This document shows, piece by piece, positions 33,393 to 42,289 of a stretch of DNA of 64,000 nt (positions are counted from its first letter, which is position 1; every line of letters starts with the position of its first letter). The notes under the pieces were generated by a model. The model was not told the DNA's origin, made no database searches, and saw only the letters and a list, made by a program, of their open reading frames with translations. Source of the stretch: Snuella lapsa (GTDB taxonomy: Bacteria > Bacteroidota > Bacteroidia > Flavobacteriales > Flavobacteriaceae); the NCBI RefSeq assembly GCF_039539345.1, contig NZ_BAABCY010000086.1, positions 62,001-126,000 of the forward strand, written 5' to 3'. Made by a program: the position numbers and the translations under genes.

Positions 33393-35201
33393 TCAAAAAC
33401 AATATTTATTTTCAGTTTTTAATTTTTCGGCTATGGCCAACCTTAAATCGACAATATCTGGGTAATTAGTATACTTTGTAAACCGTTTAAGCCCCATGAG
33501 CATCATCCGTTGTTCGTCTCCTTCAGCAAAGGATATAATGCTTTCCTTACCATTTTTCTCAACAATACTTACGGCATGGTACAAATAGAGTTTAGCCATA
33601 GCTATTTGAATGGTTTGCGATGCTTCGCCAAAGCGTTTTACATTTTTTTCAGTTCTTAGAATTGCCGACTCGGCCATGTAAATTTCTATTAATATATCTG
33701 AAGCGGCTATGAGTAATTGCTGGTGTTCGTCCAGATTTGGACCAAATTTTTGTACGGCTGCCCCAGCCACCATTAAAAACACCTTTTTAAGTTTGTCTAT
33801 CATGACTTTTTCTTCAGAAAAAAGCTCTGAATAGTCTGGTGTTTCGAAGGATGGTATTCCCATTAGTTCTTCTTGCACTTTCATGGCAGGAGTCAATAAA
33901 TCCACATGCCCCTTCATTGCTTTTTTTACCAGCATTCCAACACATAGCATACGGTTTATTTCATTGGTGCCTTCGTATATGCGTGTAATGCGTGCATCTC
34001 TCCAGGCAGCTTCCATAGGAGTGTCTTCTGAGAAGCCCATACCGCCAAAAATCTGGATACCTTCATCGGAACAATTCTGAACGTCTTCGGAAACAGCTAC
34101 TTTTAGGATGGAGCATTCTATAGCGTATTCTTCAACCCCTTTTAATTCGGCTTCCTGATGGCTATTACCGGCAGCTATTCGCAAGGCAATACGATCTTCG
34201 ATATTCTTGGCAGCTCTGTACGTTGCAGATTCACTTACATAGGCATTGGTTGCCATTTCTGCCAACTTTATCTTAATAGCTCCAAAGTCAATGATAGGGG
34301 TTTTAAATTGCTTACGTTGGTTTGCATACTGAACACTTAACGTAGTAATACGCCTTTGTGAATCCAAACAGGCTGCTGCTAATTTTATTCGTCCTATGTT
34401 TAATGCATTCATGGCTATTTTAAAGCCATTGCCACGTTCGGACAACATATTTTCAACGGGCACTACTGTGTCATTAAAGAATACTTGACGTGTTGAAGAG
34501 GCGCGAATGCCCAATTTATGTTCTTCTTCGCCTAGGGTAATTCCATTACTAGGGTCGTTTTCAACAATAAAACCCGTAATGTTTTTATCATCTTCAATAC
34601 GGGCAAATACGATAAATAATTTGCAGAATCCTGCATTGGATATCCACATCTTTTGCCCGTTAATTTTGTAGGTTTTGCCGTCTTGGGATAGGGTAGCGGT
34701 TGTTTTTCCTGAATTGGCATCGCTACCTGCTCCCGGCTCGGTTAAACAATAGGCTCCAAACCATTCGCCTGAAGCCAATTTTGGAACATACTTTTGTTTT
34801 TGCGCTTCGGTACCATACAAAGTGATAGGCATGGTTCCAATGCCTGTATGTGCACCAAATGCCGTACTAAAAGAGCCCGTACCACTGGAAATGTAATCGC
34901 AGGTAAGTACGGTAGATACAAATCCCATTCCTAAACCACCGTAAGCTTCTGGTACGCCAACGCCAAGAAACCCCATTTCTCCAGCTTTAACCATGCAAGC
35001 TTCTGTAAGTGCATAATCTTTTGCTTCAAAACGTGCTTTATTGGGTATAATCTCACGGTCATTAAATTCAATAACCGCATCTTTCATCATGTTTTGTTCT
35101 TCTGAAAAATTTTCGGGAGTAAAAACATCGTTACAGTTAGTTTCCTTTACCAAAAACTGACCGCCGCGAAGGATGTTATTTTCTGTTGTATCCATATTCA
35201 A
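33393..35201 (-). CDS. fadE: Acyl-CoA dehydrogenase of beta-oxidation
   Basis: The 602-residue FAD enzyme performs the first beta-oxidation step. Seen motifs are the substrate/FAD region AYCLTEPGAGSDANSGKTTA and KMWISNAGFCKLFIVFARI, and GIQIFGGMGFSEDTPMEAAWRDARITRIYEGTNEI cut here into its parts: GGMGFSED, RDARITRIYEGTNEI. About 200 extra C-terminal residues match the FadE (YusJ-like) long form. It is the third enzyme of fadN-fadA-fadE, in the same order as Bacillus subtilis fadNAE, 79 bases after fadA. Confidence 0.95.
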   Translation of the reverse strand: MNMDTTENNILRGGQFLVKETNCNDVFTPENFSEEQNMMKDAVIEFNDREIIPNKARFEAKDYALTEACMVKAGEMGFLGVGVPEAYGGLGMGFVSTVLTCDYISSGTGSFSTAFGAHTGIGTMPITLYGTEAQKQKYVPKLASGEWFGAYCLTEPGAGSDANSGKTTATLSQDGKTYKINGQKMWISNAGFCKLFIVFARIEDDKNITGFIVENDPSNGITLGEEEHKLGIRASSTRQVFFNDTVVPVENMLSERGNGFKIAMNALNIGRIKLAAACLDSQRRITTLSVQYANQRKQFKTPIIDFGAIKIKLAEMATNAYVSESATYRAAKNIEDRIALRIAAGNSHQEAELKGVEEYAIECSILKVAVSEDVQNCSDEGIQIFGGMGFSEDTPMEAAWRDARITRIYEGTNEINRMLCVGMLVKKAMKGHVDLLTPAMKVQEELMGIPSFETPDYSELFSEEKVMIDKLKKVFLMVAGAAVQKFGPNLDEHQQLLIAASDILIEIYMAESAILRTEKNVKRFGEASQTIQIAMAKLYLYHAVSIVEKNGKESIISFAEGDEQRMMLMGLKRFTKYTNYPDIVDLRLAIAEKLKTENKYCF

Positions 35202-35280
35202 GTTTATATTTTAGGGTTAAGTAGCTAATGATGATGTTCTAGTTCATTTAGGAACGTTGGGATCTCACTACTCAATATTT

Positions 35281-36471
35281 TTAATTAAGAAATTCAAAAA
35301 TGCCACAGGCTCCTTGGCCAGTACCAACACACATGGTTACAGCACCATACTTGCCTTGCATATTACGCTTACGCATTTCGTCAAATAGTTGCACCGATAA
35401 TTTTGCTCCTGTACATCCAAGTGGATGCCCTAGTGCAATTGCACCGCCATTTACATTAACAATATCTGGATTTAGGTGGAGTTCCCTGATAACTGCTAAG
35501 GATTGGGAAGCAAAGGCTTCATTTAACTCTATTAGTTCCAGGTGCTCTTGTTTTAAACCTGCTTGCTTTAATGCTTTGGGAACTGCTTTTACAGGTCCTA
35601 TTCCCATAATGCGGGGTTCGACACCTGCTGCTGCGTAATTAACCAAACGGGCGATGGGTTCTAAGTTTAAGGCCTTAACCATGGTTTCGCTCATTACCAT
35701 AACAAAGGCAGCACCATCGCTCATTTGGGAAGAATTCCCGGCAGTAACGCTTCCATTGGCCGCAAATACGGGGCGTAGTTTTGCCAGTGCTTCCAAACTG
35801 GTTCCTGCACGCGGTCCTTCATCTTTTGTTACGGTATATGTTTTGGTTGCTTTTTTACCTTGATCGTCGATATAGGTTTCTTCTACTTCAATGGGTACGA
35901 TTTGGTCTTTAAATCGGTCTTCTGCCTGCGCTCTTAATGCTTTCATATGTGAATTATATGCGAATTCATCCTGATCTACACGGGATACATTAAATTGATT
36001 GGCAACGGCCTCGGCCGTGTTTCCCATACCCCAGTAGTAATCTTCGTGACCGGCTTTTACAATATCATAATTTAATTCTGGCTTGAAACCTGTCATAGGA
36101 ACGGCACTCATACTTTCGGCACCACCTGCAATAATACAATCTGCCATTCCTGCTTGAATTTTAGCTGTTGCGATACCAATGGTTTCTATTCCAGAAGAAC
36201 AAAACCGGTTAACGGTTACTCCAGGCACATCGACAGAATTCAATCCCATCAAAGAAATTAAACGTGCCATATTCAACCCTTGAGACCCCTCGGGCATAGC
36301 ATTGCCAACAATTACATCGTCGATAAGTGTTTTATCTAAATTAGGTAGTTCCTTCATCATATACTGAATGGTTTCGGCTGCCAATTCATCTGTTCTTTTA
36401 AAGCGAAAGACACCTTTAGGGGCTTTACCTACGGCCGTTCTATATGCTTTGACTATATATGCTTGTTTCAT
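35281..36471 (-). CDS. fadA: Acetyl-CoA acyltransferase (3-ketoacyl-CoA thiolase)
   Basis: The 396-residue thiolase cleaves 3-ketoacyl-CoA. The acyl-carrying cysteine is C91 (NRFCSSGIE), the active-site His lies in GGAIALGHPLGCTG near residue 348 and the second cysteine is C381 (CVGTGQGACG). Length and motifs are complete. It lies downstream of fadN but separated from it by the S23-type gene and its AT-rich flanks. Confidence 0.96.
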   Translation of the reverse strand: MKQAYIVKAYRTAVGKAPKGVFRFKRTDELAAETIQYMMKELPNLDKTLIDDVIVGNAMPEGSQGLNMARLISLMGLNSVDVPGVTVNRFCSSGIETIGIATAKIQAGMADCIIAGGAESMSAVPMTGFKPELNYDIVKAGHEDYYWGMGNTAEAVANQFNVSRVDQDEFAYNSHMKALRAQAEDRFKDQIVPIEVEETYIDDQGKKATKTYTVTKDEGPRAGTSLEALAKLRPVFAANGSVTAGNSSQMSDGAAFVMVMSETMVKALNLEPIARLVNYAAAGVEPRIMGIGPVKAVPKALKQAGLKQEHLELIELNEAFASQSLAVIRELHLNPDIVNVNGGAIALGHPLGCTGAKLSVQLFDEMRKRNMQGKYGAVTMCVGTGQGACGIFEFLN

Positions 36472-36494
36472 TTTATTTTGAGTATTGAGTATTG

Positions 36495-36899
36495 GGTATT
36501 GAGAAATGAGTATTCATACAATTAACTTTTTTTGTAAGACATAATTCATTTTTTGTATTTCAATACACAATTCTATAATAGGTTGTACTTTATCTTTATT
36601 TATTAGGTTCAATTCAATGACTAATAGTAATTGCGTTTGAAGTTCGTATGCTGAACCATTTGCAACACTCAAAAAGTGTTTGAATTCTTTTCGTGAGTTT
36701 CTACCAGATCCTTCAGCTATATTTGAAGGAATTGAGATAGCACTTCTCTTTATTTGAGATGTTAGTCCAAATTTTTCACCCGAGGGTAATTCTGAAATAA
36801 GCAGATATACTGCTTTTGCTAAATTTATTGATTTTTGCCATATTTTTAAATCTTCTACTTTATGCATTTCTAACTACTTAATACTAATATCTCAATACT
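36495..36899. mobile_element. Candidate S23 element: four-helix gene between imperfect inverted repeats
   Basis: The arms at 36495-36514 and 36880-36899 are inverted copies matching at 17 of 20 bases (core GTATTGAGA and GTATT). The left side adds further AGTATTG-type direct repeats (36480-36500). The only gene inside is the S23-type four-helix-bundle gene. S23 genes were first seen as intervening sequences in 23S rRNA, flanked by inverted repeats, so an autonomous-like or passively spread cassette is plausible. Mobility is inference. Confidence 0.5.
36514..36867 (-). CDS. S23/avd-type four-helix-bundle protein
   Basis: The 117-residue all-helical protein has the family pattern HKVEDLKIWQKSINLAKAVY, the turn RSAISIPSNIAEGSGR and FLSVANGSAYELQTQLLL. 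It is the S23/23S-rRNA-intervening-sequence family, related in fold to avd of diversity-generating retroelements; it probably binds nucleic acid as a pentamer. It sits within the fad operon, on the same strand, where it has no metabolic role to play, and is enclosed by inverted AGTATTGAG repeats. Confidence 0.93.
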   Translation of the reverse strand: MHKVEDLKIWQKSINLAKAVYLLISELPSGEKFGLTSQIKRSAISIPSNIAEGSGRNSRKEFKHFLSVANGSAYELQTQLLLVIELNLINKDKVQPIIELCIEIQKMNYVLQKKLIV

Positions 36900-36909
36900 A
36901 TTAGCAACT

Positions 36910-39315
36910 TTAGTTGCGAAGGGGTTTTCCTGTTTTTAACATATGTTGGATACGTTCCAAGGTTTTACGTTCTGTACATAGACTCAAGAAGGCTTCCCGT
37001 TCTAAATCCAATAGGTATTGTTCGCTTACCAGAGTGGGTTCGGACAAGTCACCACCAGCCATTACATAGGCTAATTTATTGGCAATCTTATGGTCGTGTT
37101 CGCTAATATAATTTGCTGCTTCCATGGAGTCGGTCCCTACCAGGAACATTCCTAATGCTTGTTTTCCGAGCACTTTTATGTCTTTACGCTTTACAGGTTG
37201 CGTATAACCAGCATCGGCCATCAATCTTGCGTGTGCTTTGGCTGTGGCTATCTGACGGTCTTTATTAACAACTACAATGTCTTTACCTGTTTGTAACACG
37301 CCCATGTCGTAAGCTTCATGGGCAGAGGTCGCTACTTTGGCCATACCAATGGTTAAGAAGTACTCTTGAAGAATATTTAGTTCTACATCGCCTTTTCTAA
37401 ATAAATCCTGCGCACGTAATGCCATTTCTTTAGAACCACCACCACCGGGAATGACACCAACCCCAAATTCTACCAAACCTATATAAGTTTCGGCTGCTGC
37501 AATTACCTTATCGGCATGCATTGAGAGTTCGCAGCCTCCACCTAAGGTCATTCCGTGTGGTGCGGCAATTGTTGGAATGGCAGAGTAGCGCATGCGCATC
37601 ATGGTGTCCTGAAAGTACTTTATTGCCATATTTAGCTCGTCGTACTCCTGTTCTACGGCCATCATGAAAATCATTCCAATGTTAGCGCCAACTGAGAAAT
37701 TGGCGCCTTGGTTACCAATTATTAATCCCTCGAAATCTTTCTCTGCTAGATCGATTGCTTTATTTATTCCGGCAAGTACATCGCCTCCAATGGTATTCAT
37801 CTTAGATTGAAACTCACAATTTAGAATACCATCACCTAGATCTTCAATAACGACTTCTGAATTTTTCCAAACTTCGTTTGATTGTCGGATATTATTTAAG
37901 ATAATAAAGGCATCTTGCCCCGGAATTTTTACTTGTTCATTATTTTTTATTGTATAACCATAGGTTGTACCATCTTTAACGGAATAAAAGGAAGTATTGC
38001 CTGATGCCAGCATTTCATGAACCCAGTTTGCAGGTTCTAAGCCTTCGTCCTTCATGATTTCAATACCCTTTTCAACACCAATAGCATCCCATATTTGGAA
38101 GGGGCCGTGTTCCCACCCAAACCCAGCTTTCATGGCGTCGTCAATTTTATACCATTCATTGGTTATTTCAGGAACGCGATACGATACGTAGGCAAATAAT
38201 GCCGCAAAGCTCTTTCTGTAAAAAGTACCAGCTTTGTCTTTTCCAGAAACCAATATTTTAAAACGATCGATAACTTTATCAACGGACTTTGTGAGTTCCA
38301 AGGTAGCAAACTTTGCTTTTTGTGCACTGCGATATTCTAAGGTGTTAAGGTCTAAAGACAGAATTTCCTTTTTACCATTAGCTACATGCTTTTTATAGAA
38401 ACCTTGTCCTGCTTTACTTCCTAACCATTTATTATCGATCATGGTATTGATAAAATCGGGTAACTCAAAGAGGGACAGGCGTTCATCATTCTTACAGTTG
38501 TCAGCTATTCCTTTGGCTACATGAACGAGTGTATCCAAACCAACTACATCTACCGTTCTAAACGTTGCGGATTTTGGACGTCCAATAACAGGCCCTGTAA
38601 GTTTATCGACTTCTTCAATTGTTAAATCAAGTTCCTCAACTAAATGAAACAGGCTCATAATGCTGAAAATTCCAATTCTATTGCCAATAAATGCGGGGGT
38701 GTCTTTAGCTACTACAGAGGTTTTTCCTAAAAATTGCTCTCCATAATTATTTAAAAACTCCAAAACCAAAGTATCTGTTTTGGGACCTGGAATGATTTCA
38801 AATAGTTTTAAGTATCGTGCAGGGTTAAAGAAGTGTGTTCCGCAGAAATGTTTCTGAAAATCTTCACTACGGCCTTCACTCATAAATTTAATTGGAATAC
38901 CCGATGTATTGCTGGTAATTAATGTGCCGGGTGTTCTATACTGTTCAAGTTTTTCAAAAACTTGCTTTTTAATGTCCAGTCGTTCTACAACGACTTCCAT
39001 AATCCAATCTACATCTGCAACTTTTGATAGGTCGTCTTCTAAGTTTCCTGTAGTAATGTTATTGGCAAACTTTTTATGGTAGATAGGAGAGGGGTTTGAT
39101 TTTAGAGCAGAGGCCAACGAATTGTTTACAATTCTATTTCTTACGGTCTTATCATTAAGAGTTAAGCCTTTTGCTTTTTCGGCATCGGTTAATTCTTTTG
39201 GTATAATATCGAGTAACAATACTTGTACTCCCATGTTTGCAAAGTGGCAAGCAATTCCACTTCCCATTATACCAGACCCTATAATTGCAACTTTTTTAAT
39301 TCTACGTTTACCCAT
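36910..39315 (-). CDS. fadN: Bifunctional 3-hydroxyacyl-CoA dehydrogenase / enoyl-CoA hydratase
   Basis: The 801-residue enzyme catalyses the second and third beta-oxidation steps. The NAD-binding dehydrogenase comes first (KKVAIIGSGIMGSGIACHFA at residue 6; HFFNPARYLKLFEIIP) and the crotonase-type hydratase second (MTLGGGCELSMHADKVIAA; FGVGVIPGGGGSKEMAL). This order is that of Bacillus FadN, opposite to E. coli FadB. The MarR gene upstream is separated by 1 base. Confidence 0.96.
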   Translation of the reverse strand: MGKRRIKKVAIIGSGIMGSGIACHFANMGVQVLLLDIIPKELTDAEKAKGLTLNDKTVRNRIVNNSLASALKSNPSPIYHKKFANNITTGNLEDDLSKVADVDWIMEVVVERLDIKKQVFEKLEQYRTPGTLITSNTSGIPIKFMSEGRSEDFQKHFCGTHFFNPARYLKLFEIIPGPKTDTLVLEFLNNYGEQFLGKTSVVAKDTPAFIGNRIGIFSIMSLFHLVEELDLTIEEVDKLTGPVIGRPKSATFRTVDVVGLDTLVHVAKGIADNCKNDERLSLFELPDFINTMIDNKWLGSKAGQGFYKKHVANGKKEILSLDLNTLEYRSAQKAKFATLELTKSVDKVIDRFKILVSGKDKAGTFYRKSFAALFAYVSYRVPEITNEWYKIDDAMKAGFGWEHGPFQIWDAIGVEKGIEIMKDEGLEPANWVHEMLASGNTSFYSVKDGTTYGYTIKNNEQVKIPGQDAFIILNNIRQSNEVWKNSEVVIEDLGDGILNCEFQSKMNTIGGDVLAGINKAIDLAEKDFEGLIIGNQGANFSVGANIGMIFMMAVEQEYDELNMAIKYFQDTMMRMRYSAIPTIAAPHGMTLGGGCELSMHADKVIAAAETYIGLVEFGVGVIPGGGGSKEMALRAQDLFRKGDVELNILQEYFLTIGMAKVATSAHEAYDMGVLQTGKDIVVVNKDRQIATAKAHARLMADAGYTQPVKRKDIKVLGKQALGMFLVGTDSMEAANYISEHDHKIANKLAYVMAGGDLSEPTLVSEQYLLDLEREAFLSLCTERKTLERIQHMLKTGKPLRN

Positions 39316-39316
39316 T

Positions 39317-39772
39317 TTATTTTAAACTACTATCGTTAGCATTGTATATCTTTTTATTGGAGACCAAATCGTTAATTAATTCGGCAACTTCATAAAAATG
39401 ATTTAGTTTTTCTTCTGAAATATGACTTTTTACAGTATCATTAAATATAAGCACCTTTTCTTTGGAATACTCTCGTTTTTCCCTGCCAAAGTCAGTCAAG
39501 TGGATTAAAACGCTACGGCCATCCTCTGGGTTTGGCTGTCGTTCAATCAAACCATTTTTTTCCATAGTTTTTAATATTCTAGATAAGCTGGTAGCTTCCA
39601 TACCCATTTTGGGACCTAATGCTGTTGATGGCGTACCTTTTTCTGGATCTATACTCAATAATGTAAACCCTGTTGCCATCGTACTACCAAACTTTGCAGC
39701 TTCTTCATTGTACATCTTTTGAACGGCGAGCCAAGTAGTTCTTAGCACGTAATCAATAGTCTTATCTTTCAT
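39317..39772 (-). CDS. MarR-family regulator of the fad operon
   Basis: The 151-residue winged-helix protein reads from MKDKTIDYVLRTTWLAVQKM and contains the MarR core GPKMGMEATSLSRILKTMEKNGLIERQPNPEDGRSVLIHLTD in pieces: ATSLSRILKTMEKNGLIER is the recognition region, PNPEDGRSVLIHLT the wing. An ATG at 39793 is excluded because a -7 box occupies 39791-39798. As first gene of marR-fadN-S23-fadA-fadE behind a long palindrome, it probably represses its own operon and is released by acyl-CoA. Confidence 0.92.
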   Translation of the reverse strand: MKDKTIDYVLRTTWLAVQKMYNEEAAKFGSTMATGFTLLSIDPEKGTPSTALGPKMGMEATSLSRILKTMEKNGLIERQPNPEDGRSVLIHLTDFGREKREYSKEKVLIFNDTVKSHISEEKLNHFYEVAELINDLVSNKKIYNANDSSLK

Positions 39773-39790
39773 AGTTTTGTGTTGGCTAGT

Positions 39791-39831
39791 CAAATATATA
39801 AAAATATATTATGCATGCATAATATATTTTT
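39791..39831 (-). promoter_or_regulatory. fad operon promoter with 32-bp perfect palindrome (MarR operator)
   Basis: Bases 39800-39831 form a perfect 32-bp palindrome centred on ATGCATGCAT with ATATAT flanks. On the minus strand the -7 box TATATTTG (39791-39798) is directly next to it, so a bound dimer would cover the -33 to -10 region and block RNA polymerase. RNA would start near 39785. Confidence 0.8.
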
Positions 39832-40074
39832 GAAAAAATTATTGGAGTTTAAACAAAATCAGCGATTGGTTTAAAATTGAGTTTATTCCATCACTTCGCT
39901 AACTATTATAAATCTATGGTAATAAGCAAAATGTATTATTGATAGGTGAGAAGTCTTGTAAAGAAACACTAAACTTATACAGCTTTCCAAAACTTAAGGA
40001 GAAAACAAACTACATAGAGTTTACATATGTTAAAATGACATAAGACTGCTGATAGTTACCTCAATAATGCTAAA

Positions 40075-41844
40075 TTAATCTCGGTAAATGTTTTCAATAA
40101 GTCCAGCATAAATCTTTTTTATCACCTTTCGCTTCATTTTCATTGTTGGGGTTAAGTGACCTGCTTCAATACTCCAAATATCTGGAGTAATAGCAAACTT
40201 TTTAATTTGCTCCCATTTGCCAAATCTTTTATTAGCGATATCTATTTCTTCTTGTATGCGAGACAACAGTTCTGGATTGGTAATTATTTCGTCTTTGGTT
40301 TTGAAAGTAATGTTATGCCGTCTTCCCCATTCTTCAACAAACTCAAAGTTAATTTGTATGAGTGCTGCGGGCATTTTTTCACCTTCTCCAATAACCATTA
40401 TTTGTTCTATAAAACGTGATTGTTTAAATTCGTTTTCTATTAGTGCCGGCGCAACATACTTGCCTCCGGAGGTTTTAAACATTTCTTTTTTACGATCTGT
40501 GATTTTCAAGAAACCATCCTCGCATAATTCACCAATATCTCCAGTATGAAAATAACCATCGCTCATAACCTCGGCTGTTTTTTCGGGATCTTTATAATAA
40601 CCAAGCATAACATTAGGTCCTTTTACCAAAATTTCGCCATCCTCGGCAATTTTAACATCTACATTGTCTATTATCTTTCCGACAGTTCCTATTTTAAAAC
40701 CAAAATTACGTTGGTCGTTAACCGAAATCACAGGGGAGGTTTCCGTTAAGCCATAACCTTCCATAATTGGAAGATTGGCAGCAGCAAATACACGAGCTAA
40801 TCTGGTTTGCAGGGGGGCGCTTCCAGAAACCATAAGCTCTAAATTTCCACCCAAACCTTCTTGCCATTTTTTAAAGATTAGTTTTCTGGCTATTTTTAAT
40901 TGGAACTCATACCACCAACCATTTTTCTCGTAGGGTTCGTATTTAAGCCCTAAATCAATCGCCCAAAAGAACAACATTTTTTTTATACCGCTTAATTCCG
41001 ATCCTTTTGCTACAATTTTATCGTAAACCTTTTCGAATAACCTAGGAACGGCAGTCATAACCATTGGCTTAACTTCTTTTAAGTTGTCGCTCATTTTTTC
41101 AATGGATTCGGCAAAACAAATTTCCACACCACAATATTGGTAGAGATATAATACCATGCGCTCAAAAACATGGCACACTGGTAAAAAACTTAGGGCTTTT
41201 GATTTTCCGTAATCAAACGGCACACGTTTTTCACTATCCAAAACATTTGACACCAAATTATTATGGGAAAGCATTACGCCTTTAGGGCGTCCTGTTGTTC
41301 CCGATGTATATATTAGGGTTGCTAAATCATGTGGTTTTACACCTTGCTTTATTGCTTCAACGTCTTTTTGGTTATCAGGATCCTCACCTAAATTTAGAAC
41401 CTCTTTCCAATTGCTTTCTCCTTTAATTTCGTCAAACGTGTATACATTTTTAAGTTTGGTGTTGTTCTTAATAGAATTTACTTTTTCAAGGACTTCGGTA
41501 TCTGAGACAAAACAATATACAGCTTCTGAGTGATTTAAAATATACTCGTAATCTTCGGAAGCAATGGTAGGGTATATAGGAACGTTTTGAGCACCTATTT
41601 GAAGAATTCCAATATCAAGAACATTCCATTCGGTACGGTTATTCGTAGAAATAACAGCTATTTTGTCATTTGGTTGTACTCCTAAACGCAATAGTCCTCT
41701 GCTAATGGCATTAGCCTGATCTATGTACTCTTTAGTAGAGATAGAATGCCATTTACCATCATACTTTGTGGTTAGCGATTTTTGTAAATTATAGGTTTCT
41801 TGCTGGTAATATGGAATATCAAAGATTCGAGTAATACTTGTCAT
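40075..41844 (-). CDS. AMP-forming long-chain acyl-CoA synthetase
   Basis: The 589-residue adenylate-forming enzyme activates fatty acids to acyl-CoA, feeding the adjacent fad operon. The AMP-binding loop is LIYTSGTTGRPKGVMLSH, followed by GYGLTETSPVIS, the GYFHTGDIGE motif with the ribose-binding Asp and the C-terminal KITDRKKEMFKTSGGKYVAP lysine region. The architecture (VGKIIDNVDVKIAEDGEIL, no extra domains) is that of FAA1/FadD15-type synthetases. It is monocistronic with a near-consensus -7 box at 41895-41902. Confidence 0.93.
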   Translation of the reverse strand: MTSITRIFDIPYYQQETYNLQKSLTTKYDGKWHSISTKEYIDQANAISRGLLRLGVQPNDKIAVISTNNRTEWNVLDIGILQIGAQNVPIYPTIASEDYEYILNHSEAVYCFVSDTEVLEKVNSIKNNTKLKNVYTFDEIKGESNWKEVLNLGEDPDNQKDVEAIKQGVKPHDLATLIYTSGTTGRPKGVMLSHNNLVSNVLDSEKRVPFDYGKSKALSFLPVCHVFERMVLYLYQYCGVEICFAESIEKMSDNLKEVKPMVMTAVPRLFEKVYDKIVAKGSELSGIKKMLFFWAIDLGLKYEPYEKNGWWYEFQLKIARKLIFKKWQEGLGGNLELMVSGSAPLQTRLARVFAAANLPIMEGYGLTETSPVISVNDQRNFGFKIGTVGKIIDNVDVKIAEDGEILVKGPNVMLGYYKDPEKTAEVMSDGYFHTGDIGELCEDGFLKITDRKKEMFKTSGGKYVAPALIENEFKQSRFIEQIMVIGEGEKMPAALIQINFEFVEEWGRRHNITFKTKDEIITNPELLSRIQEEIDIANKRFGKWEQIKKFAITPDIWSIEAGHLTPTMKMKRKVIKKIYAGLIENIYRD

Positions 41845-42289
41845 TTCAATTTTTTAAAACGGATGATGCAAAGTATGAAATTAAATAGGATTTTCAAATA
41901 TGACATTAGAAATATAGTAAACTAATAACTTTTTTGTGTTTTATTGCCTTCAAGCTGAGTGTTGGGCTTTTCTTTTCGATTAGATATTTTATAGCTGTTA
42001 TGCTATGGTATTAGCATAATTAAATGGGTAAAATTTACTTTACAGATTATAATTTGTAAAACCTCGACCTAATTATTTAAATCATTTTTATCAATTGTCT
42101 GCAAATAAGTAATAACTCAAGAATTTTTGCATCATTTATTGCAATGTTTTAGTGATTTTTATACAGATTATTGAAATCTTAATTCTGTCCTGTTTTGCTG
42201 ACAAATATCAGCTTTCTTCCTTACCGTCATAACTACATTTGGTTATCAATATAGCTAATCAAAGATTCATAAATATTAATAAATAAAAG
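41845..42289. other. Divergent promoter region between acyl-CoA synthetase and pflB
   Basis: No gene is visible in these 445 bases. The left side holds a near-consensus minus-strand -7 box for the synthetase (CATATTTG at 41895-41902, one mismatch). The right third holds the pflB promoter with its FNR-like box. The AT-rich middle shows nothing further. Confidence 0.7.
42197..42241 (+). promoter_or_regulatory. FNR-like box and promoter of pflB
   Basis: GCTGA-CAAATA-TCAGC (42197-42212) is a perfect 5-bp inverted repeat containing TGACAAATATCA. The exact -7 box TACATTTG (42234-42241) is centred 33 bases downstream, placing the regulator near -41.5 relative to a start near 42245. Confidence 0.8.

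Noticed and set aside
35300..35863. Open frames opposite fadA (112 and 69 codons)
   Set aside because: Fully inside the thiolase gene on the other strand, with compositions typical of antisense reading.
39800..39831. Perfect palindrome considered as a terminator
   Set aside because: No gene ends next to it, the stem has little GC and it adjoins a -7 box; an operator explains it better.
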